Shown here piece by piece: positions 27,801 to 35,133 of a stretch of DNA of 64,000 bases. The stretch's first letter is position 1. Each line of letters opens with the position of its first letter. The stretch lies in NCBI GenBank assembly GCA_021014325.1, contig CM037463.1, forward strand, positions 8,191,001-8,255,000, given 5' to 3'. A program made the position numbers and the translations under genes. The DNA is from Plazaster borealis. Taxonomy: Eukaryota; Echinodermata; Asteroidea; Forcipulatida; Labidiasteridae. The notes beneath the pieces are model-generated. The model worked only from the letters and a program-made list of their open reading frames with translations, did not search any database and was not told the origin of the DNA.

Positions 27801-30446
27801 TTTGTGTGAGAAAACTTGCTCATGAGTTTAATGTCAAACCTTGTTTGTCGTCCCATCGACAGTTGTAACGAATTGCTGTAATTAATATGAAACTGTACTG
27901 TTTGTGTTTTTATTGCCAATACAGGACCAAGTAATCCCATTATACGGCCTCAAGCTAACCCTGCAAAAGCGCCTTACCCCTCCAACTATGCCCACACGAA
28001 TAACGCTCACAGGTAAGTCAACTCGATTCGGGGAAAACATTTCTTAAAATTACACACAAGAACTTTCCAAACTTACTTTCTCATTGAAGTTTTATCAACA
28101 AAAAGGTTTGCTTTTTAAAAACAATTCTTTAAAGGTATCGCACACGTTTGGTTATGACTCAAAACAAATATTAGCATAAAAACTTTACTTGGTAACAAGC
28201 AACGGAGAGCTGTTGGTAGTATAAAACATTGTAGGAAACGACTCCCTCTGAAGTAACGTAGTTTTTGAGAAAGAGGTAATTTCTCACTAAAATAATAAAA
28301 ACTTTTTGCAAGAAGTTTTTATTCCCATCTGAAAGCATACAAATTAGTACAACAAGGGTGTTTTTTCTTTCATCATTTCCTTGCAACTTCGATGACCAAT
28401 TGAGCCGATTTTTTCACAGGCTTGTTATTTTATGCACATGTTGGGATTCACCAAGTGAGAACACTGGGCTTTGACAATTTCCAAACGTGTTCAGTGCCTT
28501 TAAAATGACGTCTTTAGAAATTCGGAATATTGTCTTTGGATGTAATGAACCTATACGCTCTAAAAACCCGGGTCAGAATTGAACCGGATACCTGATCCAA
28601 GGGGAACTGGCACAAAAAGGAGTCGGGCTGTCCCGGAAGCGAGATTTTTTTTCCTACGAACTTTTGTCCCCCCCATACGGCGAACTGTGTACAAACTTCT
28701 TTTGTTAGCGCCCTCTTGTGAATCATCCGCCTCCAGCCCATGTTAATTTCCCGTACGGGGACAAAAAGTTCGTAGGAAAAAAATCTTGCGTCCCGGAAAC
28801 TGATTTAAAAAAAAAAGAAGAAAAAAAAAGAAGAGGATTTTAGCTCGTATTCTGCTCAGTTTGACCTATTTCTGTGTCATTTTGACACAGATTCCGGGTC
28901 ACACTGACCCAGAAATGGGTCAGGCTCCCTGGAACCCGTAGCCTGGTCAGTTCTGACCCGGTAGTTTTTAGAGTGTAGGATATCAGGGCTGTGTTTATTT
29001 TAGCTGGCACAAACAGGGCTATGCATGACAGAAATGTGTAGGCCTGTGCACTCTTGTCAAGTTGTGAATTTGAACTTGGAAATTACATTTAGAAGATCTG
29101 AAATATTAACCCAGTGCAAGCAGGTGATGGGGGCTGGCCTTGCCGGTGTCCTCATAGGGAAATCTGTCCCCGGAGATTATGTCCCCCATAGTTACGGGAA
29201 ATTAACATGGGCTGAAGGAGGTTGATTCAAAAGAGGGCGCTATCAGAAGAAGTTTGTACAAAGTTCGCCGTATGGGGGGACAGAATCTCCTGCCACACCG
29301 AACCTCTTCCTGGTTCTGCAACGAGTGTCCTTTTTATCGCTTCTTACTTTCTCTGCTGCAGTCAAAGACGTCAATGCAAATTGAAATCTACGTTAATCAG
29401 CTACCAGCGGAGTTACGTCAAACCCGTCGCCAGAACTGTACAGGTGCAATGCGGTTATTGGACACAACAGTTATGCACACAGACCAGGTATGCATTTTGA
29501 ACAGATGCTTATAAATTATGCATAAGTTGTTTTGTATAAATTGAGTGGTGCACCACAAAGGTTGTTTCTACGCATGACTACTATTCATTCAGTACATGTT
29601 TTGATAAACTCTGCGAGTACAACACCATTTTTAACTGTCAATTCATCCATGTTACAAATTGTTCATGGCTGTAATAATCCATTTTTGTATTTATCAGTTC
29701 ATCAATATATCGATATATCAATTTATCAGTTTATGAATATATTAATGTCAATTTGTCATTTCTTGATCATCTTATTCATTGTTTTTTGTTGTTGACATGT
29801 TATTCTATTTGTCTATTTCTCATTTTATTAATTTATATATTTAACAATTTATCAATTTATCTCTAATGGCATATTTTGTCTTTCAGCTTTTTGTCTTTTG
29901 TCTTTTTGTAAACTTATTGAAATGTGTGTCATTTATCCTGTTGTCATTTACTCAACTTTTCAATTTCTTCAGCTTCCTAATTTTGCCAATGTTTGTAATA
30001 TTTCAATTTAGTCAATTTATCAATTTATGTGTAATTACTTCAGCTTATCAATTTTATTCATCAATCCATCATTTTGGATAAATTATCAAATTATCAATTG
30101 TTTATTAATCTTTTGATCAAATTGTTCGTTTAATTATCAATGTTTCTATTAATGTATTGATCAATTTGTCGATATTTATCAATTTTTCTATAAATCTATT
30201 GATCAAATTATCTGCTTATTTATCAATTTTTTATATTTATCTACTGATTATTTTGTCTGTTTATTTATCGATTTTTTAAATTAATTTATTGATCAGTGTG
30301 TCTGTTTATTTGTCAATTTTTTCACAATCTGGTAAGAACTCCGTTTTGATTTGTCTTTTTGATGTCCTAGAATGGGCTACGAGACGGCTTACAGGACCTT
30401 CTATAGGGCCACGTACAGGCGAGAGTGTGTAGCCATCGGCAGATGA
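3278..30446 (+). CDS. TSPN / TSP1 / EGF multidomain extracellular protein (3' part of gene, 14 exons)
   Basis: Fourteen exons join in one open frame of 879 residues plus a stop: 3278-3816, 5605-5679, 7193-8036, 9548-9703, 13238-13399, 13562-13657, 14 kb of further EGF exons (16014-16106, 22728-22823, 24701-24796, 25502-25597, 27131-27229), 27925-28012, 29362-29487 and 30371-30446. Every border is AG/GT and every phase matches its neighbour. Domain order: TSPN (thrombospondin N-terminal, laminin-G-like fold) about residues 1-205, Thr/Pro-rich linker 206-486, TSP1 487-592, six EGF 593-784, Pro-rich linker and half-EMI-like tail 785-879. No membrane segment is seen, so a secreted matrix or signalling-modulator role is inferred. 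The first exon opens in phase 1, so at least one upstream exon, carrying the signal peptide, is missing. I do not recognise a named orthologue with this exact order. Confidence 0.85.
4489..4900. repeat. Tandem duplication containing a CACTGCAAAAACTG-type MITE
   Basis: A segment of about 115 bp (ggacaataaa...tttacaccatgggtgttg) is present twice, at about 4489 and 4604. The second copy runs into a complete MITE (4670-4900) with ends tacactgcaaaaactg and cggtttttgcagtgta. The first copy carries only the left end, so the duplication followed insertion and cut through the element. Confidence 0.75.
5605..5679 (+). CDS. Exon: end of TSPN domain
   Basis: 75 bases, phase 0 to 0, acceptor ccccag and donor gtgagt. 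It encodes [19 protein letters not shown], which matches the closing strand of TSPN domains (GDIQQL...DP.AA...C). The Cys probably pairs with the single Cys in the previous exon. The exact fit in sequence and phase to the preceding exon is strong support for the join. Confidence 0.9.
6077..6455. mobile_element. TTAAAGG MITE, family A
   Basis: About 375 bp with inverted ends TTAAAGGCACTGTACACGTT / aacgtgttcagtgcatttaa. The core is ggtaacgagcaacggagagc and cgactccctctgaagtaacg, with a central hairpin near the paired word cttcttgcaagaag. Eight related copies occur in the window. No coding capacity. Confidence 0.85.
6915..7000 (-). other. tRNA-like fragment with B box
   Basis: On the minus strand, gggttcgaatcccggcc (B box ggttcgaatcc) follows a decayed A box (gctcgaaatggttagact). 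It resembles the head of a tRNA-derived SINE. No closed acceptor stem was seen. Confidence 0.35.
7026..7151. mobile_element. Short foldback MITE (taagccattttgaggtatgg)
   Basis: About 125 bp. The left arm taagccattttgaggtatgg pairs with ccatacctcaaaaatgcta, and gggtttgggtaact has a partner in cacccaaaccc. It lies 42 bp upstream of the Thr/Pro-rich exon and a related copy is at 51306. Confidence 0.75.
7193..8036 (+). CDS. Exon: Thr/Pro-rich linker
   Basis: 844 bases, phase 0 in and phase 1 out, with acceptor caccaacag and donor gtatgg. About 281 residues of low-complexity, Cys-free sequence. It starts with a mixed acidic and Ser/Thr segment, then [19 protein letters not shown] and similar Thr-Pro strings (residues about 190-240 of the exon), and ends with an acidic EEDKDG. 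Dense Thr/Ser/Pro suggests a mucin-like O-glycosylated stalk between the TSPN head and the TSP1 repeats. The frame remains open until a stop just beyond the donor, which fits the splice site. Confidence 0.85.
8789..8955. repeat. Long near-perfect GC-rich hairpin
   Basis: Two arms of about 78 bp separated by about 11 bp. Left: gggaataaaagagtag, gttcttaaacggccgtttaa, cagggtcgtggccgtg, ataaaggccc. Right: gggcctttatcacacggcca, cgaccctgccggttttaaac, ggccgtttaagaac, ctactcttttattccc. Loop tcgccttcggct. GC content stands out from the AT-rich surroundings. Probably a foldback MITE. Confidence 0.85.
9548..9703 (+). CDS. Exon: TSP1 repeat 1
   Basis: 156 bases, phase 1 to 1, acceptor ttttgtag and donor gtaagt. 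Encodes one thrombospondin type 1 repeat with six cysteines. WSTWSTC carries the WxxW C-mannosylation motif, and CSRTCGTG fits the CxxTCxxG O-fucosylation motif. One domain per symmetric phase-1 exon is the usual form of shuffled extracellular modules. Confidence 0.95.
10329..10722. mobile_element. TTAAAGG MITE, family B
   Basis: Shares outer ends with family A (ttaaagggtctgtacacg, cgtatacaatcccttaaaa) but has a different core: acttcgaagtactgcagtta, ctccatattttcggcaatat and acgctaccaccttttgaaat. Three copies occur. Confidence 0.8.
11400..11890. repeat. 81-bp tandem repeat, 6 copies
   Basis: Unit contains acgaacaagcttcaacaaaa, tttcttgggtcgggagtc and ggaacattcgtggaattg. Six copies, all about 81 bp, so several frames on both strands stay open. 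Lies in the intron between the two TSP1 exons. Confidence 0.85.
12189..12562. mobile_element. TTAAAGG MITE, family A (inverted orientation)
   Basis: Same ends and core as the copy at 6077 but in reverse orientation: ttaaaggcatcgtacacg on the left and cgtgtacagtgcctttaaa on the right. Lies in the intron between the TSP1 exons. Confidence 0.85.
13238..13399 (+). CDS. Exon: TSP1 repeat 2
   Basis: 162 bases, phase 1 to 1, acceptor cacgtag and donor gtaaaa. Encodes a second TSP1 repeat: [18 protein letters not shown] keeps both WxxW and CxxTCxxG. It is followed by four more cysteines, ending RNLCRNRHC. The intron before it carries several MITEs and an 81-bp tandem repeat. Confidence 0.95.
13562..13657 (+). 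CDS. Exon: EGF module 1
   Basis: 96 bases, phase 1 to 1. Six-cysteine EGF of the short tenascin/WIF1-like type ([19 protein letters not shown], then SGFVGASC). It lacks the D/N-x-D/N...Y/F calcium-binding signature. Position 5 after the second Cys is Phe, so the O-fucose Ser/Thr is absent. Confidence 0.93.
13966..14362. mobile_element. TTAAAGG MITE, family B (inverted)
   Basis: Reverse orientation copy: ttaaagggattgtatacg at left, cgtatacagaccctttata at right. Core words of family B are present as reverse complements. Confidence 0.8.
14511..14682. mobile_element. CACTGCAAAAACTG-type MITE
   Basis: Ends acactacaaaaactggggtg and caccccagtttttgcagtgt with sub-terminal ttaaaatgacgccatgggtg. About 170 bp, fully foldable. 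Related copies at 4670, 23698 and 27284. Confidence 0.8.
14999..15380. mobile_element. TTAAAGG MITE, family A
   Basis: Full-length copy with ends tttaaaggtatcgtatacac and gtgtacgatgcctttaaa. The core words of the family are conserved. Confidence 0.85.
15716..15898. repeat. Two direct copies of a 70-bp segment
   Basis: cattatagtttgttcctctc...ccaagttccca occurs at about 15716 and again at 15829, with a third partial copy (ctttcgagtcatcccaagtt) near 17267. They lie just upstream of the EGF 2 exon. Confidence 0.65.
16014..16106 (+). CDS. Exon: EGF module 2
   Basis: 93 bases, phase 1 to 1, acceptor ctctgcag and donor gtgagt. Encodes [18 protein letters not shown] followed by the remaining Cys-rich part PAGFTPPTC. 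All six cysteines are present. The O-fucose position is Gln. It joins in frame to EGF 1 (GAG codon) and EGF 3 (CCT codon). Confidence 0.93.
17290..17412. repeat. AT-only low-complexity tract (aatatatt)
   Basis: About 120 bp made almost only of A and T, with the words aatatattat and tttattaata repeated. Likely to form cruciforms. No gene signal. Confidence 0.7.
17661..18053. mobile_element. TTAAAGG MITE, family B
   Basis: Ends ttaaaggcatcgtacacg and cgtgttcgatgcctttaag. Family B core intact, terminal words as in family A. Confidence 0.8.
19324..19667. mobile_element. TTAAAGG MITE, family C
   Basis: Ends ttaaaggccctgtacactaa and gtgtacaatacctttaaa. The core (cacaaatgttcacagattca, gttcctgagaaattag, tctcgtgatctcgatgacca) differs from families A and B. 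It abuts a family A copy and shares the tttaaa junction at 19664-19667. Confidence 0.8.
19664..20038. mobile_element. TTAAAGG MITE, family A (inverted), abutting a family C copy
   Basis: Ends ttaaaggcactgaacacg and cgtgtacagtgcctttaaa. Head-to-tail contact with the preceding element through a single TTTAAA, as expected if TTAA is both the terminal motif and the target site. Confidence 0.8.
20927..21103. mobile_element. TAGACCTTTATCATG-type MITE
   Basis: Inverted ends tagacctttatcatgc and catgataaaggtcta with sub-terminal ccaccatcttggtcacg and aaatcaagatggccgcacc. About 177 bp. Second copy at 27395-27567. Confidence 0.8.
22555..22655 (-). other. tRNA-like fragment with B box
   Basis: On the minus strand, ggttcgattcc is preceded by cttggtagcgtgtctgtact, a spacing that resembles a tRNA anticodon arm to T arm. 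Ends are poor, so it is probably a tRNA-derived SINE remnant and not a functional tRNA. Confidence 0.3.
22728..22823 (+). CDS. Exon: EGF module 3
   Basis: 96 bases, phase 1 to 1, acceptor actgtag and donor gtaagt, reached after a 6.6-kb intron. [17 protein letters not shown] keeps six cysteines with the next part [16 protein letters not shown] fits the O-fucosylation consensus (C-x4-[S/T]-C). Confidence 0.94.
23698..23862. mobile_element. CACTGCAAAAACTG-type MITE adjoining a SINE
   Basis: Ends gcactgacaaaactggggtg and caccccagttttttgtaatg. It directly precedes the SINE fragment at 23866. Confidence 0.75.
23866..24600 (+). mobile_element. tRNA-derived SINE, interrupted by a MITE
   Basis: Contains tctgatcagcagagtgtggg, B box ggttcaagtcc (23899-23909), ccttgagcaagacacttcac, gtgttgtgtaatgtacgtaa, then the inserted MITE (24033-24396), then ttcgccctgttatttg and the tail ctccacagcaccttgcaaaa. 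It is the same family as 35916 and, in its head, as 52920-53256. Confidence 0.75.
24033..24396. mobile_element. TTAAAGG MITE, family D, nested in a SINE
   Basis: Ends ttaaaggaacattacagaat and gttctgtaacgttcctttaa. It interrupts a tRNA-derived SINE whose two halves lie at about 23866-24032 and 24397-24600. Confidence 0.75.
24701..24796 (+). CDS. Exon: EGF module 4
   Basis: 96 bases, phase 1 to 1, acceptor ttgtttag and donor gtaagt. Encodes [17 protein letters not shown] followed by [17 protein letters not shown] fits the O-fucosylation consensus. Confidence 0.94.
25321..25352. repeat. Poly-T / poly-G tract before EGF 5 exon
   Basis: A run of T followed by a run of about 14 G. Simple sequence. 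Similar G runs occur at 4020, 18320, 18835, 50010 and 63240. Confidence 0.7.
25502..25597 (+). CDS. Exon: EGF module 5
   Basis: 96 bases, phase 1 to 1, acceptor cttgacag and donor gtgagc. Encodes [17 protein letters not shown] followed by [17 protein letters not shown] fits the O-fucosylation consensus. Confidence 0.94.
   Translation, partial: PFVPGLARMAGLASDQVSVDAQRPIEVSLVK
26283..26558. repeat. CCCAGAGCCCAA minisatellite with foldback-type end
   Basis: 6-12 bp units (cccaacccagag, cccaattcagag, ccagaccccaac) over about 250 bp, closing with ctttggttgcgaaaagggcc. The closing words match those of the foldback elements at 52344 and 55608. Open frames on both strands follow from the 6-bp period. 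Confidence 0.75.
27131..27229 (+). CDS. Exon: EGF module 6
   Basis: 99 bases, phase 1 to 1, acceptor gtcgtcag and donor gtaagt. Encodes [17 protein letters not shown] followed by [10 protein letters not shown]. The O-fucose position is Arg, so the middle three EGF modules (3 to 5) are the ones with the consensus and the outer three lack it. Confidence 0.93.
27284..27728. mobile_element. CACTGCAAAAACTG-type MITE split by another element
   Basis: Outer ends acactgcaaaaaccggggcg and caccccagtttttgcagcgt are 444 bp apart, compared with about 170 bp for intact copies. The extra DNA includes a complete TAGACC-type element at 27395-27567, so this is a nested insertion. Confidence 0.75.
27395..27567. 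mobile_element. TAGACC-type MITE nested in another MITE
   Basis: Same ends and core as the copy at 20927 (ccaccatcttggtcatgttc, ccagcctcggtttggttaca). It is inserted within the element at 27284-27728. Confidence 0.8.
27925..28012 (+). CDS. Exon: Pro/Asn-rich linker
   Basis: 88 bases, phase 1 in and phase 2 out, acceptor aatacag and donor gtaagt. Cys-free linker, for example [14 protein letters not shown] and YAHTNNAH, joining the EGF array to the C-terminal module. It has no recognisable domain. Phase compatibility on both sides and the strong splice sites are the main evidence. Confidence 0.82.
28129..28504. mobile_element. TTAAAGG MITE, family A
   Basis: Ends tttaaaggtatcgcacacg and cgtgttcagtgcctttaaa, with a complete family core. 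Lies in the intron after the Pro-rich linker exon. Confidence 0.85.
28553..28978. mobile_element. CTCTAAAAA...GGGTCAG MITE with nested insertion
   Basis: Outer ends acgctctaaaaacccgggtc and gacccggtagtttttagagt. The middle is interrupted by the GCGAGATTT element at 28639-28789. Related copies at 34880 and 50289. Confidence 0.75.
28639..28789. mobile_element. GCGAGATTT MITE with 9-bp target duplication
   Basis: 151 bp with inverted ends gcgagattttttttccta and taggaaaaaaatcttgc. It is flanked by the direct repeat gtcccggaa (28630-28638 and 28790-28798). Nested in the MITE at 28553-28978. Confidence 0.85.
29150..29300. mobile_element. Decayed GCGAGATTT-family copy next to an exon
   Basis: ggaaattaacatgggctgaa, caaaagagggcgctatcaga and gttcgccgtatggggggaca match the cores of the copies at 28639 and 57874. 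Terminal repeats are degraded. It ends about 60 bp before the exon at 29362. Confidence 0.6.
29362..29487 (+). CDS. Exon: C-terminal module, first half
   Basis: 126 bases, phase 2 to 2, acceptor gctgcag and donor gtatgc. The translation has three cysteines and ends [13 protein letters not shown]. The C-x4-7-C spacing followed in the next exon by repeated aromatic-Arg pairs resembles the second half of EMI domains as found in MEGF-type proteins. The N-terminal half of a typical EMI domain is not visible, so this is a resemblance, not a firm assignment. Confidence 0.8.
29690..30330. repeat. AT-rich tttatcaatttat array in last intron
   Basis: About 640 bp of irregular repeats of atcaatttatc, ttgatcaaattgt and similar words, with few G or C. 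Low complexity with no exon. It fills most of the last intron of the TSPN/TSP1/EGF gene. Confidence 0.75.
30371..30446 (+). CDS. Terminal exon: C-terminal module and stop
   Basis: Acceptor tcctag then 76 bases to a TGA stop. Encodes [20 protein letters not shown] followed by AIGR and stop. The GY...[12 protein letters not shown] pattern resembles the YxTAYRxxYRxxYRR-type segment before the CCPG ending of EMI domains, but here a single Cys replaces the Cys pair and there is no PG. An AATAAA lies about 200 bases downstream. Confidence 0.85.
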
Positions 30447-30652
30447 AGTACAGCTTCAATTAAAAGCATTCAGTGATTGCATGATCGACAGTTGGTCCAC
30501 AACAGCAATAACTTCTGAGAGAAAACTGTTTTTATCTCCACTAGGAAATCTTCACTTTGTTGGTTGCGATTTCTCCGGTGTCAGTTGGTTTCTTTTTGCT
30601 ATTTGATGAAGGGTTACTGAAAAAAATGCAATTTATGAAATATTGCATAAAC

Positions 30653-30658
30653 AATAAA
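30653..30658 (+). terminator. Candidate polyadenylation signal of the TSPN/TSP1/EGF gene
   Basis: AATAAA 207 bases after the stop, in an AT-rich stretch. It is the first canonical hexamer after the stop. A second (AATAAA near 30856) is possible. Confidence 0.5.
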
Positions 30659-31029
30659 CTAAAAGAATCCTGCAATTTTTCTTTTATTTCGTGCTTGAAG
30701 TGAAAGAGGCAATGGAGTTGTAGTCGATGATAATTCATCCTAATTCAAGGTGTTTTGAAAAATGAATTTTAATGATTTTATTGGCAGATTGAGCGTGTTT
30801 TTATTTGCTGGATGAAGGCCGCCATGTTTCTTAACATTACAAATTGTAAAAAAATAAAATGAAAGATTTTTTGCTTTCTTTGTAGTGATATCTTTTTGGC
30901 TGAATTTTCTATGTGTATATATAAATATTTATAAATGAAGGATATCAATGCTGCAGGCGTGTTCAGTTTTTAGTTTAATGTAGTCTGGATATCATAACAG
31001 TGCTGGATTTTTTGCTCTTGATGTGGTTA

Positions 31030-31850
31030 GTCTGACCCAAACTGAGGGTCAACCTGACCAGATTAGGGTCAGTGTGACCCATATTTAAAACAACTCGGTG
31101 GCCAGTCTTCTTATACACAGATTTAGGATTATCAAACCTAAGTTCGGGGTCACTTTAATTCGGATTTAGGGTCAACCTGACCCAGGTTAAGGGTCAACCC
31201 AGATTGATGGTCAGTCTAACCCATACTGAGGGTCAGTTTTAATCCCAGGTTAAGTAAGGGCCAGGCTTACACAGATTCAAGGTCATTCTAAGACCATTCT
31301 AAGGTCAGTCTGATCACACGGGCCACCGTTCAATTGTATAGTATAGCCCAGATGTTGTGGCAGTTATAACGATAAGTAAGGGTTAGAGTTACCCAGATCA
31401 AGGGTTAAAGTAAGCCTAATTAAGAGTTAGATTAACCCAGATTTGGGTTAGGTTAACCCAGGTTAAGGGTCAGAGTCCCCCCAGATTAAGGGTTGAAGTA
31501 AGCCCAACTAAGGGTTAGATTAACCCAGGTTTGGGTTAGGGTCACCCAGATTAAGGGTCAGAGTACCCCCAGATTAAGGGTTGAAGTAAGCCCAACTAAG
31601 GGTTAGATTAACCCAGATTTGGGTTAGGTTAACCCAGATTAAGGGTCAGAGTACCCCCAGATTAAGGGGGTGAAGTATTGGCCCAATTGAGGGTTAGATT
31701 AACCCAGGTTTGGGTTAGGGTCACCCAGATTAAGGGTCAGAGTACCCCCAGATTAAGGGGTGAAGTATTGGCCCAATTGAGGGTTAGATCAATCCAGATT
31801 TGGGGTTAGGGTAACCCAGATTAAGGTTAGAGTAGGACTTTCTAACCCAT
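31030..31850. repeat. 88-bp minisatellite with telomere-like GGGTTAG words
   Basis: The word gggtcagag recurs at 31467, 31555, 31643 and 31733 (spacing 88, 88, 90). Within each unit are gggttagattaaccca and gggttaggttaaccc, which contain the vertebrate/echinoderm telomere hexamer TTAGGG and its complement in palindromic arrangement. The left part (31030-31370) has looser ggtcag/gaccc repeats. Confidence 0.75.
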
Positions 31851-32738
31851 TTTGGGGATCATTATTAGAGATATACATTTTTATAAACTCGAGACGTATT
31901 GCGTGACTAGAAAGGGCATACAGAGGGGCTAGGAAGGCCTGTTATTGCAAACCATGCCAAACGTCGGCCGAAATCCTTGCAGAAGATTGTGTGTACGTCG
32001 TGATGTACATTAGGCTATTGGTACCTAAGCGTGTTACGCATCATCTTGGTCGTCTACTGTGACGTCATATCACTTTTGCAGCATCGCAATATTTTTCTGT
32101 ATAAACCTGTTTTAGGGCATGTACAAAAGCTTAGATAATGTAAATTAAAGCTATTTTACTTATAGTGTAAGTAAAGTGAAATTTATACACTGGTTTCAGC
32201 TTCAAACACATTTTTATGGCTTTGGTTTTTTTTAATTTTAGTTTTCGGCTTCCAGTGGATCTGACGAAGGTTGATAAGGTTGCTTGGGTTCATAACATTG
32301 TTATAGTATTGTTAAACAATGATATTTATAAAAACAATAAACTTATATTTGCATGCTTAAAAGGTTGCTCCCATCGAGCGATAAAAATCAACCAATATGT
32401 ATAACAGATGGGCTATTATTGGAGGGTAAAAACTGTAACTTTGACGTAAACATGTGCAAATAAAAGTCGACAAAATTGAATTGTCAATGTGCCATCGCAT
32501 TGAAACTGACAAATGCGCCAATCCTGTTGTATTTATTGAATGAAACTGTTGGATTTATTGTTCGAATGTTAAATTTATTTCTAGGCTCTTGTACCGTGGT
32601 GTTTTCTTTCTTTCAGGAATTTTAAAATTCAATTGAAAAAAGAATATCGCGTTTTCGAGAAATAATTGACTTTGACGTTTTCGTACTTTTCTGAAACTTG
32701 CCGAGGTCTAAGGCGTTGGAATGGGCCCAAGTTCAAAT

Positions 32739-32880
32739 TAAAGGGACACGTTGCCTTGGATTGGGCGATTTGGGGCTATAAAAAGCGTTCGTTATGAAAT
32801 GAATGTGGTTGGAATGATTTTTTAAATGATTCACACAAATATCCCTTGAAACTGCGTGGTTTTCCTTTTCCTTTTTTTGT
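32739..32880. mobile_element. Family E MITE, left-end fragment
   Basis: Shares attaaagggacacgttgcct and the following ggattgggcgatttggggc with the full copy at 35134. The similarity fades after about 140 bp. Confidence 0.6.
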
Positions 32881-34879
32881 TGACTCCTGTATTAAGATGG
32901 AGGTATAAGGTATAAGATGGAGTTCGTGGGATGTAACTTATCTATTTTGTGAGCGTGTTTTAATAATGTCATTTCGCGCTGATATAGGATAAATGTGACG
33001 TCATTTGCAAGGGGGCGTTTACAAGGGGTACCATGGTCGTACTGACAACAAACATAAATCGGTAAACAAAGAAAAAAGTAAGGTGTTAAAAAACAGTAGA
33101 ATGAAACCCTTTAACGTCGATATTTTTTTAACACATTTTATTCAATGATTATAAAAAACAAACGCCAATCACCTTATTAATTCCTTGAAATATTGCGACA
33201 GAAAAACATTTAAAAGATATTTCAGCATTTAAGTATTTATGTACAAAATCTGTAAATTAAACATAGGCCTACGTGATATCAAATTATTATTATTATTTTT
33301 TTTTCTTTTTTTAAACGAACGTAGACAGATGTTTCAAAACGAAATACATGCGAAAAGTTCCACATACGTAAAATACATTCAACAATGCACAAAATTGTTT
33401 GTAAATGGTCAACGGACGTGAATTAATGTCGGGATCCTGACAATAATTCATTTTTAGGTTTTAATTACCTGCCACAAATCATCTGGCTGATTTTGTGTGT
33501 GTGCAGTGTCTTCAATGAATGTATAATATCTCGAATGTATCAAAATGGCTATTTAAGATTTAAATTTTCGGGTCAAATAACAACATCACTATAATACCGT
33601 AGTGCCAAAAACGATTTAGAAAAAAGCATAATAATCTGGACGTGTTTTGTCTTACCCTTTTTTTAACCCAGCCCCAAAACTAAGGGTTTCAATGCGATTT
33701 TTGTCTACTATGCCGAAAACATTAAATTGGAAGAATATATCGACCTTCTTTTGTTACACTCACTAATCAACCCATCAGAGGGGAATATGGGATAAAACGT
33801 CACCATTATAAACAATAATCCATATAAAAGCAATATTAAACTCGTGTTGTTAGAATCGACACTCCACTTACATCTTGAAGTCGTGTGCTGAATTCAAATT
33901 CCTACATTCAATAAAATGGTATATTTATTTTAAAATACTGTTTCAAAAACAAGTAATTTACTTTTAGGTCACCCAACCACATAATATATGCATTTCTGAA
34001 CATTTGTATAAAATATAAATCGTGTTCTTCCAAAAATTCGAAAGGATGAAGACCCCAAATTAACACCAATCCTTTACTTCGCGATCACTTAGATATTTTA
34101 CTTAAAAATTGTTTTTACTAATGTATCGGAGCCATTTAATTGTAGAAATGGTTTCTGACTTGATTCTGAAATTGTTTCGTAAGCAATAATCTAATTTACC
34201 CATACATTTTCGACTCATGAAAAATGACATGAATCCAATAACTCCTCAAATCACTTACTCATAAACCCTATTTTAAAATACCTTATTTTGTAAGTTTAAT
34301 TCGACAAAGGCAAGATGGGGTTTTCTCTAATTTGTTCAAAATAAAATCCTAACATTTATTTCAGAATAGTGAATTGCGTTTTACATTCTGGCCTATTATG
34401 TCAAGCCAGAGTTAGTGAAACTAAAACATACAGATTACAAAGACACTATACAACGGTACAAAATAAACGTTGACCCACCCATTTTCCCTTACCCCTCTCT
34501 CGGTTGTTGAATCCACCCCAAACCACCCCACCCCTCCCCCACCCCACCACCCCACCACTCCCCCACCCTTCCCCCACCCCATCTGAGATCCCATTTTCCT
34601 CGTCTATCTCAATATCAAACCACAAGTGCTGTCAACGTATCCTTCGGTCTATCACTTTTTCGCCAAAAAGAAATCTGCGCCCGATTTCAAAAAAGCTGTT
34701 TAGCACAACATGATTTTAACAAGCTTAGAAAGGTTACCATCCAAAGTACTAAATTCACGAGTCGACTGCTTCCCAGCTTATTATCTTTGCTAAGCAGTTA
34801 ACTTTGTGCATAAAACGTCATGCAATACATCCTCAACACCCGGATTACACCAATTTCAGAAATCTCTAGTTCTGAAATC

Positions 34880-35062
34880 TATACACTCAAACAAAATACG
34901 GTTCCGAATTAACCAGGATCCATTTTTTGGTCAGGCTGACTCGGAAACTGGTTATAGAACAAACGGGATTTTACCTCGGATTCTGAGTCAGTTTGACCCA
35001 TTTCTGGGGGTATCTTGACACAGGTTCCTGGTCATACTGACACATTTTTGTTTTTAGAGTGT
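34880..35062. mobile_element. CTCTAAAAA...GGGTCAG MITE, diverged copy
   Basis: tacactcaaacaaaatacgg at left and cacatttttgtttttagagt at right, with ggtcaggctgactcggaaac and gagtcagtttgacccatttc inside. Matches the copies at 28553 and 50289. Confidence 0.65.
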
Positions 35063-35133
35063 ATAGTATGATCACTTGCTTACCATACAAGGTACTTTCT
35101 ATTGTGGACAAGACATTTCACTTGCTTGTTGAT

